Origin: an uncultured Lachnospiraceae bacterium | Lineage (GTDB): Bacteria > Bacillota > Clostridia > Lachnospirales > Lachnospiraceae | Assembly (NCBI GenBank): GCA_944376975.1 | Contig: CALWEE010000027.1 | Location: 1 to 12,535 of the forward strand | DNA length: 12,535 bases | Reading direction: 5' to 3' | Part shown: in pieces, positions 1 to 10,334 of the stretch | How positions within the stretch are numbered: the first letter of the stretch is position 1 | How the letters are laid out: every line of letters starts with the position of its first letter | The notes under the pieces: generated by a model | What the model was told of the DNA's origin: nothing | Databases searched by the model: none | Seen by the model: the letters and a program-made list of their open reading frames with translations, nothing else | Made by a program: the position numbers and the translations under genes

Positions 1-48
1 ACTGGTAAAATATTTGCCATATTCTTTCAGCCCCTTCCTTGATCTCAT
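1..48 (-). CDS. Possible start of an unidentified ORF running off the left edge
   Basis: An ATG at 48..46 opens a frame that stays open to the edge of the window (16 codons, beginning MRSRKGLKEYGKYF). It follows two promoter-like sequences that point left, the nearer having its -10 at 67-72. Against it, no convincing Shine-Dalgarno sequence precedes the ATG; the upstream bases are A-rich with only an AGCAG. The visible residues are basic and aromatic and do not let me name a family. It could be the first gene of whatever lies downstream of guaA, or a chance ORF. Confidence 0.25.
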   Translation of the reverse strand, partial: MRSRKGLKEYGKYFTS

Positions 49-66
49 ATTATTTCTGCTACTTTT

Positions 67-94
67 ATTATACACAGAAAGCTGTAAAATTCAA
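67..94 (-). promoter_or_regulatory. Promoter-like sequence (proximal), reading left
   Basis: On the minus strand TTGAAT (94..89) is followed after 16 bp by a perfect TATAAT (72..67). This is the second copy of the duplicated unit. The -35 and spacer lie inside the 13-bp inverted repeat at 77-114, so a protein bound to that repeat would compete with RNA polymerase. The candidate ORF start at 48 is about 20 bp downstream of the -10. Confidence 0.4.
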
Positions 95-114
95 CGTAGA
101 TTTTTACAGCTTTC
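77..114. repeat. 13-bp perfect inverted repeat, candidate operator or hairpin
   Basis: GAAAGCTGTAAAA (77-89) is the exact reverse complement of TTTTACAGCTTTC (102-114), with a 12-nt loop that contains one copy of the AACGTAGAT repeat. Neither strand has a T-run directly after the stem: the plus strand continues with AAAAAA and the minus strand with TGTGTATAAT. It is therefore not a canonical intrinsic terminator for guaA. Because it overlaps the proximal promoter-like sequence, an operator is the more attractive reading. Confidence 0.5.
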
Positions 115-126
115 AAAAAAGTCTTT

Positions 127-156
127 ATTATAATTATTATTCTTATAGCAGTTTAA
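127..156 (-). promoter_or_regulatory. Promoter-like sequence (distal), reading left
   Basis: On the minus strand TTAAAC (156..151) is followed after 18 bp by a perfect TATAAT (132..127). The TTAAAC directly follows the repeated ATCTACGTT element. It lies just after the guaA stop, so it would drive a gene beyond the left edge. AT-rich DNA produces such matches by chance, so support is moderate. Confidence 0.35.
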
Positions 157-179
157 CGTAGATTAGCCAAATCCCTGAG

Positions 180-1721
180 CTACTCAAACTCGATCGTGGC
201 CGGCGGTTTTCCGGTGCAGTCGTAAAGCACCCGATTTACGCCCTTCACTTCATTGACGATCCGGTTTGTCACCTTCGCGAGCACTTCCCAGGGCATCCGG
301 GCAGCTTCCGCGGTCATGAAATCACTGGTGAGCACGGCGCGCAGAGCGACCGCGTAGTCATAGGTACGGCCATCGCCCATGACGCCGACGGACCGCATAT
401 TCGTAAGGGCCGCGAAGTACTGACCCAGGTTTTTGTCCACGCCGGCTTTGGCGATCTCTTCCCGGTAGATGGCGTCCGCCTCCTGGACAATGCGCACCTT
501 GTCGGCTGTGACTTCTCCGACGATCCGCACGCCAAGACCCGGACCGGGGAAAGGCTGACGGCTGACCAGATATTCCGGAATGCCCAGTTCTCTTCCGGCG
601 TTGCGCACCTCGTCTTTAAACAGCAGGCGCAGCGGTTCGATGATCTCCTTAAAATCCACATAGTCCGGCAGGCCGCCCACATTGTGGTGGGACTTGATCA
701 CCGCCGATTTGCCCAGGCCGGATTCGATCACATCCGGATAGATCGTGCCCTGGACAAGGAAATCCACCGCTCCGATCTTCTTCGCTTCTTCTTCAAATAC
801 GCGGATGAATTCTTCGCCGATGATCTTCCGTTTATCCTCCGGTTCCGTTACGCCGGCAAGCTTTTCATAAAAACGTTCCTGTGCGTTGACACGGATAAAG
901 TTCAGGTCATAAGGGCCGTCCGGGCCGAAAACGGCTTCCACTTCGTCGCCCTCATCTTTCCTGAGAAGGCCATGGTCCACGAAGACGCAGGTGAGCTGTT
1001 TGCCGATGGCTTTGGCCATGAGGACCGCGGCCACGGAAGAATCCACGCCTCCGGAAAGGGCGCACAGCGCCCGTCCGCTTCCCACTTTTTCCCGGATCTG
1101 CCGGATCGACTGCTCCACAAAGGAATCCATCTTCCAGTCCCCCGCGCAGCCGCACACATGATATACGAAATTGGAAAGCATACGGGAACCTTCCTTCGTG
1201 TGAAGGACCTCCGGATGGAACTGGGTCGCGTACAGCTTTCGCTCCGCGCATTCCATGGCGGCGACCGGACATACCGGCGTATGGGCGGTGATCTTAAAGC
1301 CTTCCGGCGCCTGGGCGATATAGTCTGTATGGCTCATCCAGCATACGGTCGTCGGCGAAACGCCTTCAAACAAACGGGAGGCCGTATCCACCGTTACCTC
1401 CGTGTGGCCATATTCGCTGACCGGCGCCGTCTCCACGCGGCCGCCGAGAAGGTAAGCCATCAACTGGGATCCGTAGCAGATCCCTAAGATGGGAATGCCC
1501 AGTTCAAAAATTTCCTTGGCGTAGCGGGGAGAATCCTCGCCATAGACGCTGTTGGGCCCGCCGGTGAAAATGATCCCCTTAGGAGCCATGGCTTTGATCG
1601 CCTCCAGGGACAGCGTATAGGGATGGACCTCGCAATATACATGGTTTTCCCGGACACGGCGGGCGATAAGCTGGTTATACTGGCCGCCGAAATCCAGAAC
1701 AATGATCATCTCTCTGTTCAT
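180..1721 (-). CDS. guaA: GMP synthase (glutamine-hydrolysing)
   Basis: This cytoplasmic enzyme makes GMP from XMP, ATP and glutamine, the last step of de novo guanine nucleotide synthesis. It has 513 residues, close to the usual ~510-525. The N-terminal class I glutamine amidotransferase domain (about 5-190) shows GICYGSQ with the nucleophile Cys82, and QFHPEV with His169 and Glu171. The ATP-pyrophosphatase domain carries the P-loop SGGVDSS at 223-229. The C-terminal dimerisation part has [23 protein letters not shown] and a normal KPPATIEFE end. The ATG at 1721 follows AGGAGG (1736..1731) by 9 nt. It lies 34 bp downstream of uvrA on the same strand, so co-transcription is possible. I see no riboswitch in front of it and no clear terminator after it. 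The 3' end of guaA is a known integration target for genomic islands. Confidence 0.98.
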   Translation of the reverse strand: MNREMIIVLDFGGQYNQLIARRVRENHVYCEVHPYTLSLEAIKAMAPKGIIFTGGPNSVYGEDSPRYAKEIFELGIPILGICYGSQLMAYLLGGRVETAPVSEYGHTEVTVDTASRLFEGVSPTTVCWMSHTDYIAQAPEGFKITAHTPVCPVAAMECAERKLYATQFHPEVLHTKEGSRMLSNFVYHVCGCAGDWKMDSFVEQSIRQIREKVGSGRALCALSGGVDSSVAAVLMAKAIGKQLTCVFVDHGLLRKDEGDEVEAVFGPDGPYDLNFIRVNAQERFYEKLAGVTEPEDKRKIIGEEFIRVFEEEAKKIGAVDFLVQGTIYPDVIESGLGKSAVIKSHHNVGGLPDYVDFKEIIEPLRLLFKDEVRNAGRELGIPEYLVSRQPFPGPGLGVRIVGEVTADKVRIVQEADAIYREEIAKAGVDKNLGQYFAALTNMRSVGVMGDGRTYDYAVALRAVLTSDFMTAEAARMPWEVLAKVTNRIVNEVKGVNRVLYDCTGKPPATIEFE

Positions 1722-1755
1722 GAAGCGTTTCCTCCTGAATTTATCTCTGTTTCTG

Positions 1756-4602
<2,847 letters not shown>

Positions 4603-4625
4603 GTTATTCCTCAACTTTCAAATTT

Positions 4626-5750
4626 TCAGTCGAACATCCGTGCTTTTGCTATTATAGCATCTGATTTTCCGGATAGCAAATCTTTTCTGCTCGCGGACCG
4701 GATCGGATCGTAAACCTGTCCGGGCGTCAACCGGATCGCTTTTTCAGGCGTGTCTCCGGATATATCCCCGCGGATCAGCGTATCCAACGCCGACCCATAA
4801 TCTGTCCGGCTGTCTACGGCCATGGCTATCTGGCCGTCTTCTACCCATTCCCGTATCGTCTTCGTGCTTTCAAAGGTGATCACCAACGGGCGACTGTTGG
4901 CGCCGGTATCCGTAAAGTCCGTTTCTTCCAGAGCCAGGACCGTCTGTTCCGCCGCGCCGCTGTCGGCGCAGACGATGACCAGATGTTCTTGGCTGTCCGC
5001 GGCCAGACACGCTTCGATCGCCGCTTTCGTGGAAGCCGTATCGCCTTTTTTAAGATCGAGGGTTTCGTATTCCCAGCCCTTTTCCGACCGGGCGGTCTCC
5101 AGAAAATGATCCAGCCGTTCGCCATGATCCAGGACGCTTTCGTCCACGGTCACGCCGACCAGGCGCGCCGGTCCATCCTCATCAAAATACCCGTACAGCC
5201 ATTCCAGGGCCATCCGGCTTTCCGCCTCGGCATCGCCCGTCACGGCCGAAAGGTACAGCGCCTCATCCACGCCATCGGGAACATCTCCGACAAAGATAAC
5301 GGGAATATCGGCGTCGCGGGCTTTTTTAAGGACACCGTTCCAGTCTGTCCCGGGCATGGGCAGGATGATCAGATAGTCCACGCCGCTTTCTATAAGGCTT
5401 CCCGCGCTCTCCTGCTGACTTTTGGCATCCATATGGGCGTCCAGCACCGTCAGTTCATAGCCGTTGGCCTGATTCAAAAAAGAGCGTATGGACTCGGACA
5501 TATCCAATATGTAGCCGGAATCCATGCCGCCCGCGACAAAGCCTATCGCGATCAGGTCTTCGTTCCGCGTCCGATCCTCCAGAAGATCGTAGACGCCGTT
5601 CGGGTCTTCTTCCGGACTTTCTTCGATGAATCCGCTTTCCGCGCCGGTTGTTTCCTGGACGGGAGAATGGGCCCGGAACGGGCCGCAGGCCGTCAGCGCC
5701 AAGATGATGAGCGCCGCCAAAAGCAGCGTACAGGTTTTATTATCCTTCAT
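4626..5750 (-). CDS. Sugar-type ABC transporter substrate-binding lipoprotein (orphan)
   Basis: A 374-residue exported protein resembling periplasmic-binding proteins of the ribose/galactofuranose type (type I fold, Peripla_BP_4). The signal peptide has a KDNK n-region, a hydrophobic stretch at about 8-20 and the lipobox L-T-A-C with Cys22, so it should be a membrane-anchored lipoprotein. An acidic linker (about 30-65) precedes the binding fold. Family-like features are IAIGFVAGG near 67-75, the [11 protein letters not shown] segment near 121-131, and [11 protein letters not shown] near 147-156. The frame is open up to 5846, but ATG 5750 is chosen because it places the signal peptide at the N-terminus. 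Its ribosome site is weak: GGAG lies 13 nt away and a closer GGA is present. No permease or ATPase gene adjoins it, so it may share another transporter or act as a sensor. The ligand is unknown; transketolase next door hints at a pentose, as inference only. Confidence 0.8.
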   Translation of the reverse strand: MKDNKTCTLLLAALIILALTACGPFRAHSPVQETTGAESGFIEESPEEDPNGVYDLLEDRTRNEDLIAIGFVAGGMDSGYILDMSESIRSFLNQANGYELTVLDAHMDAKSQQESAGSLIESGVDYLIILPMPGTDWNGVLKKARDADIPVIFVGDVPDGVDEALYLSAVTGDAEAESRMALEWLYGYFDEDGPARLVGVTVDESVLDHGERLDHFLETARSEKGWEYETLDLKKGDTASTKAAIEACLAADSQEHLVIVCADSGAAEQTVLALEETDFTDTGANSRPLVITFESTKTIREWVEDGQIAMAVDSRTDYGSALDTLIRGDISGDTPEKAIRLTPGQVYDPIRSASRKDLLSGKSDAIIAKARMFD

Positions 5751-5789
5751 TTTTCCGTTTTTACTCCGTTTGCCTCCGCCGTTTAAGGC

Positions 5790-5839
5790 CCTGCCCTTAA
5801 AAGCAGGAAAAGGGAACCCTGCACCCGCAGGATCCCCTT
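5790..5839 (-). terminator. Intrinsic terminator after the transketolase pair
   Basis: On the minus strand a 13-bp stem (5839..5827 with 5822..5810, two G-T wobbles) closes a 4-nt loop. It is followed by TTTTCC and then TTTT. A second, weaker hairpin with CCTGC/GCAGG arms (5807..5803 with 5794..5790) follows directly. It sits 13 bp past the transketolase C-subunit stop and about 60 bp before the lipoprotein start. It should end or attenuate transcription between the two. Confidence 0.75.
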
Positions 5840-5852
5840 GATACACCCTTGT

Positions 5853-6791
5853 TTACAGATTTTCTTTGATCTGACGATAAACGCCGTCCCCGTCCAGCCC
5901 ATATTTCGCCAGAAGTTGCGCCGCGGGTCCGGACTCGCCGAATACGTCTTTAACGCCGATCCGGGTCACTTTCGCAGGCGCTTTTTCGCTCAGAGCCTCG
6001 CATACCGCGCTTCCCAGTCCGCCGATCACGGAATGTTCTTCCACCGTGAATACGCGTCCGGTTTCTTTGGCCGCTGCCACGATCAGGTCCTCATCCAACG
6101 GTTTGATCGTATGGATATTGATGACCCGGGCATGGATGCCGTCAGCCGCCAGCTTATCCGCCGCTTTCAGCGCCGGATCGACGCACAGGCCCGTGGCTAC
6201 GATCGTCAGATCCCGGCCATCCCGGAGGATCACGCCTTTGCCCAGTTCAAAATGATAGTCCGCCCTATCGTTGATCACCGGCACAGCCAGCCGTCCGAGC
6301 CGCATATAGACCGGTCCGTTATAGTCGTAGATCGCCTGAACGGCCGCCGCCGCTTCCACCGCGTCCGACGGATTTAAAACGACCATGCCCGGTATGGCCC
6401 GCATAAGGGCAAAATCTTCATTGCACTGATGGGTCGCCCCATCTTCGCCTACGGAGATGCCGCCGTGGCTGGCGCATATCTTCACGTTCAGGCAGGGATA
6501 ACCCACGCTGTTGCGGATCTGCTCAAACGCCCTTCCGGCCGCGAACATGGCGAACGTGCTGGCGAAAGGCACCTTGCCCGTCGCCGCCAGGCCGGCCGCG
6601 ATGCCGATCATGTTGGCTTCCGCGATACCGCAGTCGATATGTCTTTCCGGAAATGCTTTTTTGAATAAGTTTGTCTTCGTGGCCTCCGCCAGGTCCGCGT
6701 CCAGGACAACAATGTCTTCATGCTCCGCTCCCAGTTTGACCAACGCTTCTCCATAACCGTCTCGTGTCGCGATCTTCTTTACTTCCGGCAC
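5853..6791 (-). CDS. Transketolase, C-terminal (pyrimidine-binding) subunit
   Basis: Half of a split transketolase, which moves two-carbon ketol units between sugar phosphates in the non-oxidative pentose phosphate pathway. It has 312 residues, as expected for the separate C subunit, with a pyrimidine-binding domain and a C-terminal transketolase domain. GIAEANM carries the conserved glutamate (Glu58) that activates thiamine diphosphate, followed by FASTFAMFAAGRAFEQIR. A MRLGR segment lies near the end of the pyrimidine domain. The start is GTG at 6791, inside the end of the N-subunit gene (13-bp overlap), with AGGTGA at 6803..6798 as ribosome site. This fits translational coupling of two subunits needed in equal amounts. 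DXS-like enzymes are related, but the split architecture and partner favour transketolase. Confidence 0.93.
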   Translation of the reverse strand: MPEVKKIATRDGYGEALVKLGAEHEDIVVLDADLAEATKTNLFKKAFPERHIDCGIAEANMIGIAAGLAATGKVPFASTFAMFAAGRAFEQIRNSVGYPCLNVKICASHGGISVGEDGATHQCNEDFALMRAIPGMVVLNPSDAVEAAAAVQAIYDYNGPVYMRLGRLAVPVINDRADYHFELGKGVILRDGRDLTIVATGLCVDPALKAADKLAADGIHARVINIHTIKPLDEDLIVAAAKETGRVFTVEEHSVIGGLGSAVCEALSEKAPAKVTRIGVKDVFGESGPAAQLLAKYGLDGDGVYRQIKENL

Positions 6792-7615
6792 AGCGCTTCA
6801 CCTGCTTTCTCTAATTCTTCCATAGCTTTTTCGTACTGTTCATCATTGGGGGCCTTTCCGTGCCAGCCCGCCTCGTTTTCCATAAAGGATACGCCTTTGC
6901 CTTTGACCGTCTTGGCGATGATGGCCGTCGGCATGCCCTTGGTCGCTTTCGCTTCATCAAAAGCCGCCTTGATCTGGTCAAAGTCGTGCCCGTCGATCTG
7001 GATCACATGGAAACCGAACGCTTCAAATTTTTTATCTATAGGATACGGCGAACAGATATCGGCAATGTTCCCGTCGATCTGGAGCCCGTTATTGTCAACG
7101 ATCAACGTCAGGTTATCCAGCTTGCGCGAACCCGCGAACATGGCCGCTTCCCACACCTGGCCTTCCTGGATCTCGCCATCGCCCAGCATGGTATATACCC
7201 GGTAATCTTTGCCGCTCAGCCGGGCTGAGACCGCCATGCCGACCGCCGCGGAGACGCCCTGTCCGAGGGACCCGCTGGACATATCCACGCCCGGCGTATT
7301 TTTCATGTCCGGATGACCCTGAAGGTAGGAACCTACCTTGCGCAGCGTCTTCAGGTCTTCCACAGGGAAAAAGCCTCTGTGGGCCAGCGCCGCGTAGTAA
7401 GCCGGAGCCACATGGCCTTTGGACAATACAAACCGGTCCCTGTCTTCCATGTCCGGACGCGCCGGATCCACGTTCAGCTCTTCAAAATACAGATAAGTGA
7501 TCATATCCGCGGCGGACAAGGAACCGCCCGGATGCCCGCATTTCGCGCAGTGAACTTCGGTCAGAATACTTTTTCGTATTTCATTTGCCATTTTTTCCAG
7601 TTCTAAAGTGTTCAT
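6779..7615 (-). CDS. Transketolase, N-terminal (thiamine diphosphate-binding) subunit
   Basis: The partner of the downstream C subunit; together they correspond to one full-length transketolase. It has 278 residues. Substrate and cofactor histidines are in GHPGGS (His28), SKGH (His68) and GHP (His101). The thiamine diphosphate motif starts GDGEIQEG at 145-147 and closes with the NN pair at 175-176. The ATG at 7615 follows AGGTAGG within a few bases. A strong promoter lies about 60-90 bp upstream. It is the first gene of a two-gene unit that ends at the terminator after the C subunit. Confidence 0.95.
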   Translation of the reverse strand: MNTLELEKMANEIRKSILTEVHCAKCGHPGGSLSAADMITYLYFEELNVDPARPDMEDRDRFVLSKGHVAPAYYAALAHRGFFPVEDLKTLRKVGSYLQGHPDMKNTPGVDMSSGSLGQGVSAAVGMAVSARLSGKDYRVYTMLGDGEIQEGQVWEAAMFAGSRKLDNLTLIVDNNGLQIDGNIADICSPYPIDKKFEAFGFHVIQIDGHDFDQIKAAFDEAKATKGMPTAIIAKTVKGKGVSFMENEAGWHGKAPNDEQYEKAMEELEKAGEALCRK

Positions 7616-7676
7616 TTTCCTACCTGCCTTTTTTTAATTCGCCCTATTTTCGTTTTTTGCCTGTCCCATAGAATCC

Positions 7677-7705
7677 AATATAACATAGAAGTTTTTCTTT
7701 GTCCA
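7677..7705 (-). promoter_or_regulatory. Promoter for the transketolase operon
   Basis: On the minus strand TGGACA (7705..7700) is followed after 17 bp by TATATT (7682..7677), preceded by TGT, which makes an extended -10. Each hexamer matches consensus at five of six positions. The predicted leader is about 55-60 nt. It lies in the 120-bp gap after the aminopeptidase gene, where only a weak 6-bp AAAGGT/ACCTTT dyad could serve as a terminator. Confidence 0.7.
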
Positions 7706-7735
7706 CAAAGGTCGTCAAATTATGTCGAATACCTT

Positions 7736-9532
7736 TCAGCCGTCTATGGGCCGCGTCGCTTCCTTCAGCCATGCCCTCCGCGCGTCATCCATATACGGCG
7801 CCAGCTTTTCATAAACCTGCCGGTGATAGTCGTTGAGCCGGCGGATATCTTCCCCGTTCAGCCACCGGGTATCGATGCCGTCCAGGTCGATGGGCGCCCA
7901 GGTGAGCGGCTCAAAATACATGAACTGGCCGTATTCGTTCTTTTCGCCCGCGCGGCAGAGCAATTCGTTTTCGATGCGTATGCCGTGGCTGCCTTCCACA
8001 TAAACGCCGGGTTCGTCGGTGGTCACCATGCCGGCTTCCAGGACGGCGGCCTTGCTTCCCCGGGTCTGCTTCCACCGGAAAGCATTGGGGCCTTCATGGA
8101 CACTGAGCATATAGCCCACGCCATGACCCGTGCCGCAGCGGTAATCCAGGCCCATATCCCACAGGGGGCCTCTTGCCAGGATATCCAGGGAATAGCCGGT
8201 GCATCCGTAAAGGAACCGGGCCGACGCCAGGTTGAGCATGGCTTTGACCGTCAGCGTGTAGTGCCTGCGGATCGTATCGCTGATCTTTCCCAGTACGATC
8301 GTCCGGGTGATGTCGGTGGTGCCTTCCGCGTACTGTCCGCCGGAATCCACAAGGAGCATTCCTTCCGCTTTCAGCTCGGCGCAATTTTCCGGATCCGCGC
8401 TGTAGTGCATCATGGCCGCGTTGCTTTTATAAGCGCTGATCGTGTCGAAACTCACGTCTTTATACCCCCGGATCTGCCGGCGCATCCCATCCAGGCAGGC
8501 GGCCGCTGAAGCCTCGGTTATGCGTTCCTTGCCCACATGGGTCTTCAGCCAGTATATGAAACGGGTGACCGCCGCCCCGTCTTCGATATGTATCCGTCTC
8601 AGATTGTTTATCTCCGTCTCGTTTTTGACCGCTTTCGGTATAAAATCGGAAACGTCCGCTTTGTTCACCCGCACCGTTTTCCGGATACGCCGGAACAGGG
8701 CGTCGTTGGTCCGTCCCGCGTCCAGAAGCAGCGCCCCCTCATCCAACGCCTCCACATCTTCATAAACGGCATTATACGGACGCACGATCACGCCGTCCGC
8801 CGCCAGCTCCTTTTTTAATTCCGGTGAAAAAGCCGTGGGAGCCCCATACAGGCGGACTGTTTTTTCATCGGCCAGGATGAACGCCAGAAAGACCGGCGTA
8901 TGCTTTACGTCATCTCCCCGCAGGTTCAAAAGCCAGGCAATATCGTCCAGAGAAGACAGGAGCGCGTGATCGCAGTCCTTTTCCTGCATCTTCGCCCGAA
9001 GATCGGCCAGTTTTTCCTTCCGGCTTTTCCCGCACTGTTCCATGGACAGGACGTAGACCGGTCTTGACGCCGGCGCCGGCCGTTTTGTCCAAAGCTGTCC
9101 CGCCAGATCGTCTTCCCATCGGATAACGGCCTGTTTTTTGGCCAGCAGCTTTTCCATCCGGGCGCCCCACGCGCTGTCCACTACACGGCCGTCATAGGCC
9201 AGGACACCGCCCTCCGGCATATGTTCCCTGATATAGTCTTCCACTGTCGGAACGCCTTCCTTGCCCATGGGAAAGAGGCGGACGCCGCTGCCTTTTAACT
9301 GTTCCTCAGCCTGTATAAAATACCGGCCGTCTGTCCAGAGCCCCGCGAACGCCTGCCCGATGACAATGGTCCCCGCGGAACCGGTAAACCCGGCATAATA
9401 ATTCCGGACTTTATAATAGTCTCCCACATATTCCGACGCGTGATCGTCGGCCGTCGGTATCAGATAATAGTCGATATGTTTTTCCTTCATGGCCTGTCTC
9501 AGCCTGTTTATCCGTTCGTCGTATACGCTCAT
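7736..9532 (-). CDS. Xaa-Pro aminopeptidase, M24B family (three-domain type)
   Basis: A cytoplasmic metallopeptidase that removes an N-terminal residue preceding proline. At 598 residues it matches the long three-domain form (two creatinase-like N-terminal domains, catalytic M24 domain, short C-terminal extension), like eukaryotic XPNPEP1 rather than the ~440-residue E. coli PepP. The expected metal ligands are all visible: Asp396 in VDSGGQY, Asp407 in TTDITRT, His470 in GTGHGVG, Glu507 in TTDEPGVY and Glu521 in GIRIENE. Substrate-site histidines His376 (MMHYSA) and His479 (SVHEGP) are also present. The ATG at 9532 has a modest GGGA/GGA ribosome site and a good promoter 60 bp upstream. It diverges from the DauR-like regulator, a possible controller. 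A role in using dietary or host proline-rich peptides is inference. Confidence 0.95.
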   Translation of the reverse strand: MSVYDERINRLRQAMKEKHIDYYLIPTADDHASEYVGDYYKVRNYYAGFTGSAGTIVIGQAFAGLWTDGRYFIQAEEQLKGSGVRLFPMGKEGVPTVEDYIREHMPEGGVLAYDGRVVDSAWGARMEKLLAKKQAVIRWEDDLAGQLWTKRPAPASRPVYVLSMEQCGKSRKEKLADLRAKMQEKDCDHALLSSLDDIAWLLNLRGDDVKHTPVFLAFILADEKTVRLYGAPTAFSPELKKELAADGVIVRPYNAVYEDVEALDEGALLLDAGRTNDALFRRIRKTVRVNKADVSDFIPKAVKNETEINNLRRIHIEDGAAVTRFIYWLKTHVGKERITEASAAACLDGMRRQIRGYKDVSFDTISAYKSNAAMMHYSADPENCAELKAEGMLLVDSGGQYAEGTTDITRTIVLGKISDTIRRHYTLTVKAMLNLASARFLYGCTGYSLDILARGPLWDMGLDYRCGTGHGVGYMLSVHEGPNAFRWKQTRGSKAAVLEAGMVTTDEPGVYVEGSHGIRIENELLCRAGEKNEYGQFMYFEPLTWAPIDLDGIDTRWLNGEDIRRLNDYHRQVYEKLAPYMDDARRAWLKEATRPIDG

Positions 9533-9591
9533 TTTCCGTCCCTGCCTTTTCGCCGCGCGGGCCGTCTCAGCCTGCGGCCTTATGATTTACC

Positions 9592-9620
9592 ATTGTAGCT
9601 TTTTTTATGCAAATCTTCAA
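9592..9620 (-). promoter_or_regulatory. Promoter for the Xaa-Pro aminopeptidase
   Basis: On the minus strand TTGAAG (9620..9615) is followed after 17 bp by TACAAT (9597..9592). The expected transcription start is near 9585, giving a leader of about 50 nt. Its -35 box lies only 9 bp from the -35 box of the divergent promoter. Confidence 0.65.
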
Positions 9621-9632
9621 GCGGGCCGGTTG
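9618..9632. promoter_or_regulatory. Candidate operator: 15-bp dyad between divergent promoters
   Basis: CAAGCGGGCCGGTTG is an imperfect palindrome: arms CAAgCGG and CCGgTTG match at six of seven positions around 9625. That centre is exactly midway between the -35 boxes at 9615-9620 and 9630-9635. The outer CAA/TTG come from the -35 boxes themselves, so only the inner CGG-G-CCG is independent evidence. One bound protein could control both promoters. Confidence 0.35.
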
Positions 9633-9659
9633 TCATTATCCGGTTTTTTATGCTATCAT
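9630..9659 (+). promoter_or_regulatory. Promoter for the DauR-like regulator
   Basis: TTGTCA (9630-9635) and TATCAT (9654-9659) are separated by 18 bp, with TGC just before the -10 (extended -10). Each hexamer differs from consensus by one base. Transcription would start near 9666, giving a short leader with GGAGGG at 9677-9682. Confidence 0.7.
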
Positions 9660-9689
9660 AGAGACGAATGAGTATCGGAGGGACCTATC

Positions 9690-10316
9690 ATGTCATTTAA
9701 TAAATCTGTCTATATTCCCATCGCCGACGGCATTGCCCGTCAGTTCGGCGAAAACTGCGAAGTCGTCCTGTACGACCTGACCTGCAAAGATATCGAAAAG
9801 TCCATGGTCTACGTGGTCAACGGCCACGTCACCCACCGGCAGGCCGGCGACAGCCCTTCCCACGTGGTCCTGGAAGCTTCCCGCAGGAAACCTTCCGGAG
9901 CCAAAGACCATCTGGGCTACCTGACCCGCACGCCCGACGGCCGCATCTTAAAATCCAGCACCATCTATCTTCGGGACGATTCCGGACAGCCCCAGGGTAT
10001 CCTGGCCATCAATTACGATATCACCGGCCTGAGCATGGCCAACGCCGCGCTGAACTCCCTTCTTAAAAGCGACAACGCCCATGAGCCGGAGGCGATCCCC
10101 CAAAACGTGAACGAACTTTTGGACGACCTGATCGCCCGGTCCGTCAAACTGGTGGGCAAACCGGTCGCCTTGATGAACAAAGAAGACAAGGTGAAAGCCC
10201 TGCGTTTCCTCAACGAATCCGGCGCGTTCCTCATCACCCGTTCGGGAGACAAGATCTCCCGGTATTTCGGTATCTCCAAATATACCCTTTACAGTTACAT
10301 CGATATCAGCAAATGA
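9690..10316 (+). CDS. DauR/YheO-type PAS and helix-turn-helix transcriptional regulator
   Basis: A 208-residue DNA-binding regulator. The N-terminal part (about 10-118) matches the YheO-like PAS domain, with YLRDDSGQPQGILAINYDITG as a typical segment. The C-terminal part (about 163-206, KALRFLNESGAF then ISRYFGISKYTLYSYI) matches the DauR-like winged HTH. Full-length members are about 200-240 residues, so it appears complete. The ATG at 9690 has a strong GGAGGGA 6-7 nt upstream. It is the only plus-strand gene and diverges from the Xaa-Pro aminopeptidase, which makes that gene or itself the likely target. In the family, DauR controls D-arginine catabolism; the signal here is not known, and an amino acid or peptide-derived ligand is a guess. 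It ends at a strong terminator. Confidence 0.9.
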   Translation: MSFNKSVYIPIADGIARQFGENCEVVLYDLTCKDIEKSMVYVVNGHVTHRQAGDSPSHVVLEASRRKPSGAKDHLGYLTRTPDGRILKSSTIYLRDDSGQPQGILAINYDITGLSMANAALNSLLKSDNAHEPEAIPQNVNELLDDLIARSVKLVGKPVALMNKEDKVKALRFLNESGAFLITRSGDKISRYFGISKYTLYSYIDISK

Positions 10317-10334
10317 TCGTCCGTCCCGTCAATA

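Larger units (their letters stand above)
64..164 (-). repeat. Degenerate ~60-bp tandem duplication downstream of guaA
   Basis: Two units share both ends but not the middle. TTTATTATA occurs at 64-72 and again at 124-132, and AACGTAGATT at 93-102 and again at 155-164. The offsets are 60 and 62 bp. Read on the minus strand, each unit is AATCTACGTT, then about 20-22 bp of diverged sequence, then TATAATAAA. The region is strongly AT-rich compared with the genes. Possible roles are a duplicated promoter or direct repeats of the kind bound by a tyrosine recombinase or regulator; the sequence alone does not decide. Confidence 0.55.

Noticed and set aside
684..1487. Plus-strand open frame of 267 codons inside guaA
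   Set aside because: It is antisense to a fully conserved GMP synthase, with no domain and biased composition.
1722..1755. Possible purine riboswitch or attenuator before guaA
   Set aside because: The gap to uvrA is only 34 bp and holds just the ribosome binding site; there is no room for an aptamer.
4983..5786. Plus-strand open frame of 267 codons opposite the lipoprotein gene
   Set aside because: The minus-strand frame has a signal peptide, lipobox and binding-protein fold; the plus frame has none and is a shadow.
5751..5846. Longer start for the lipoprotein gene (32 extra codons)
   Set aside because: It would bury the signal peptide and lipobox internally and begin inside the transketolase terminator hairpin.
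7707..7736. AAAGGT/ACCTTT dyad as terminator of the aminopeptidase gene
   Set aside because: The stem is only 6 bp with an 18-nt loop and no T-run follows it on the minus strand.
7823..8509. Plus-strand open frame of 228 codons inside the aminopeptidase gene
   Set aside because: It is antisense to the catalytic M24 domain with all five metal ligands intact on the other strand.
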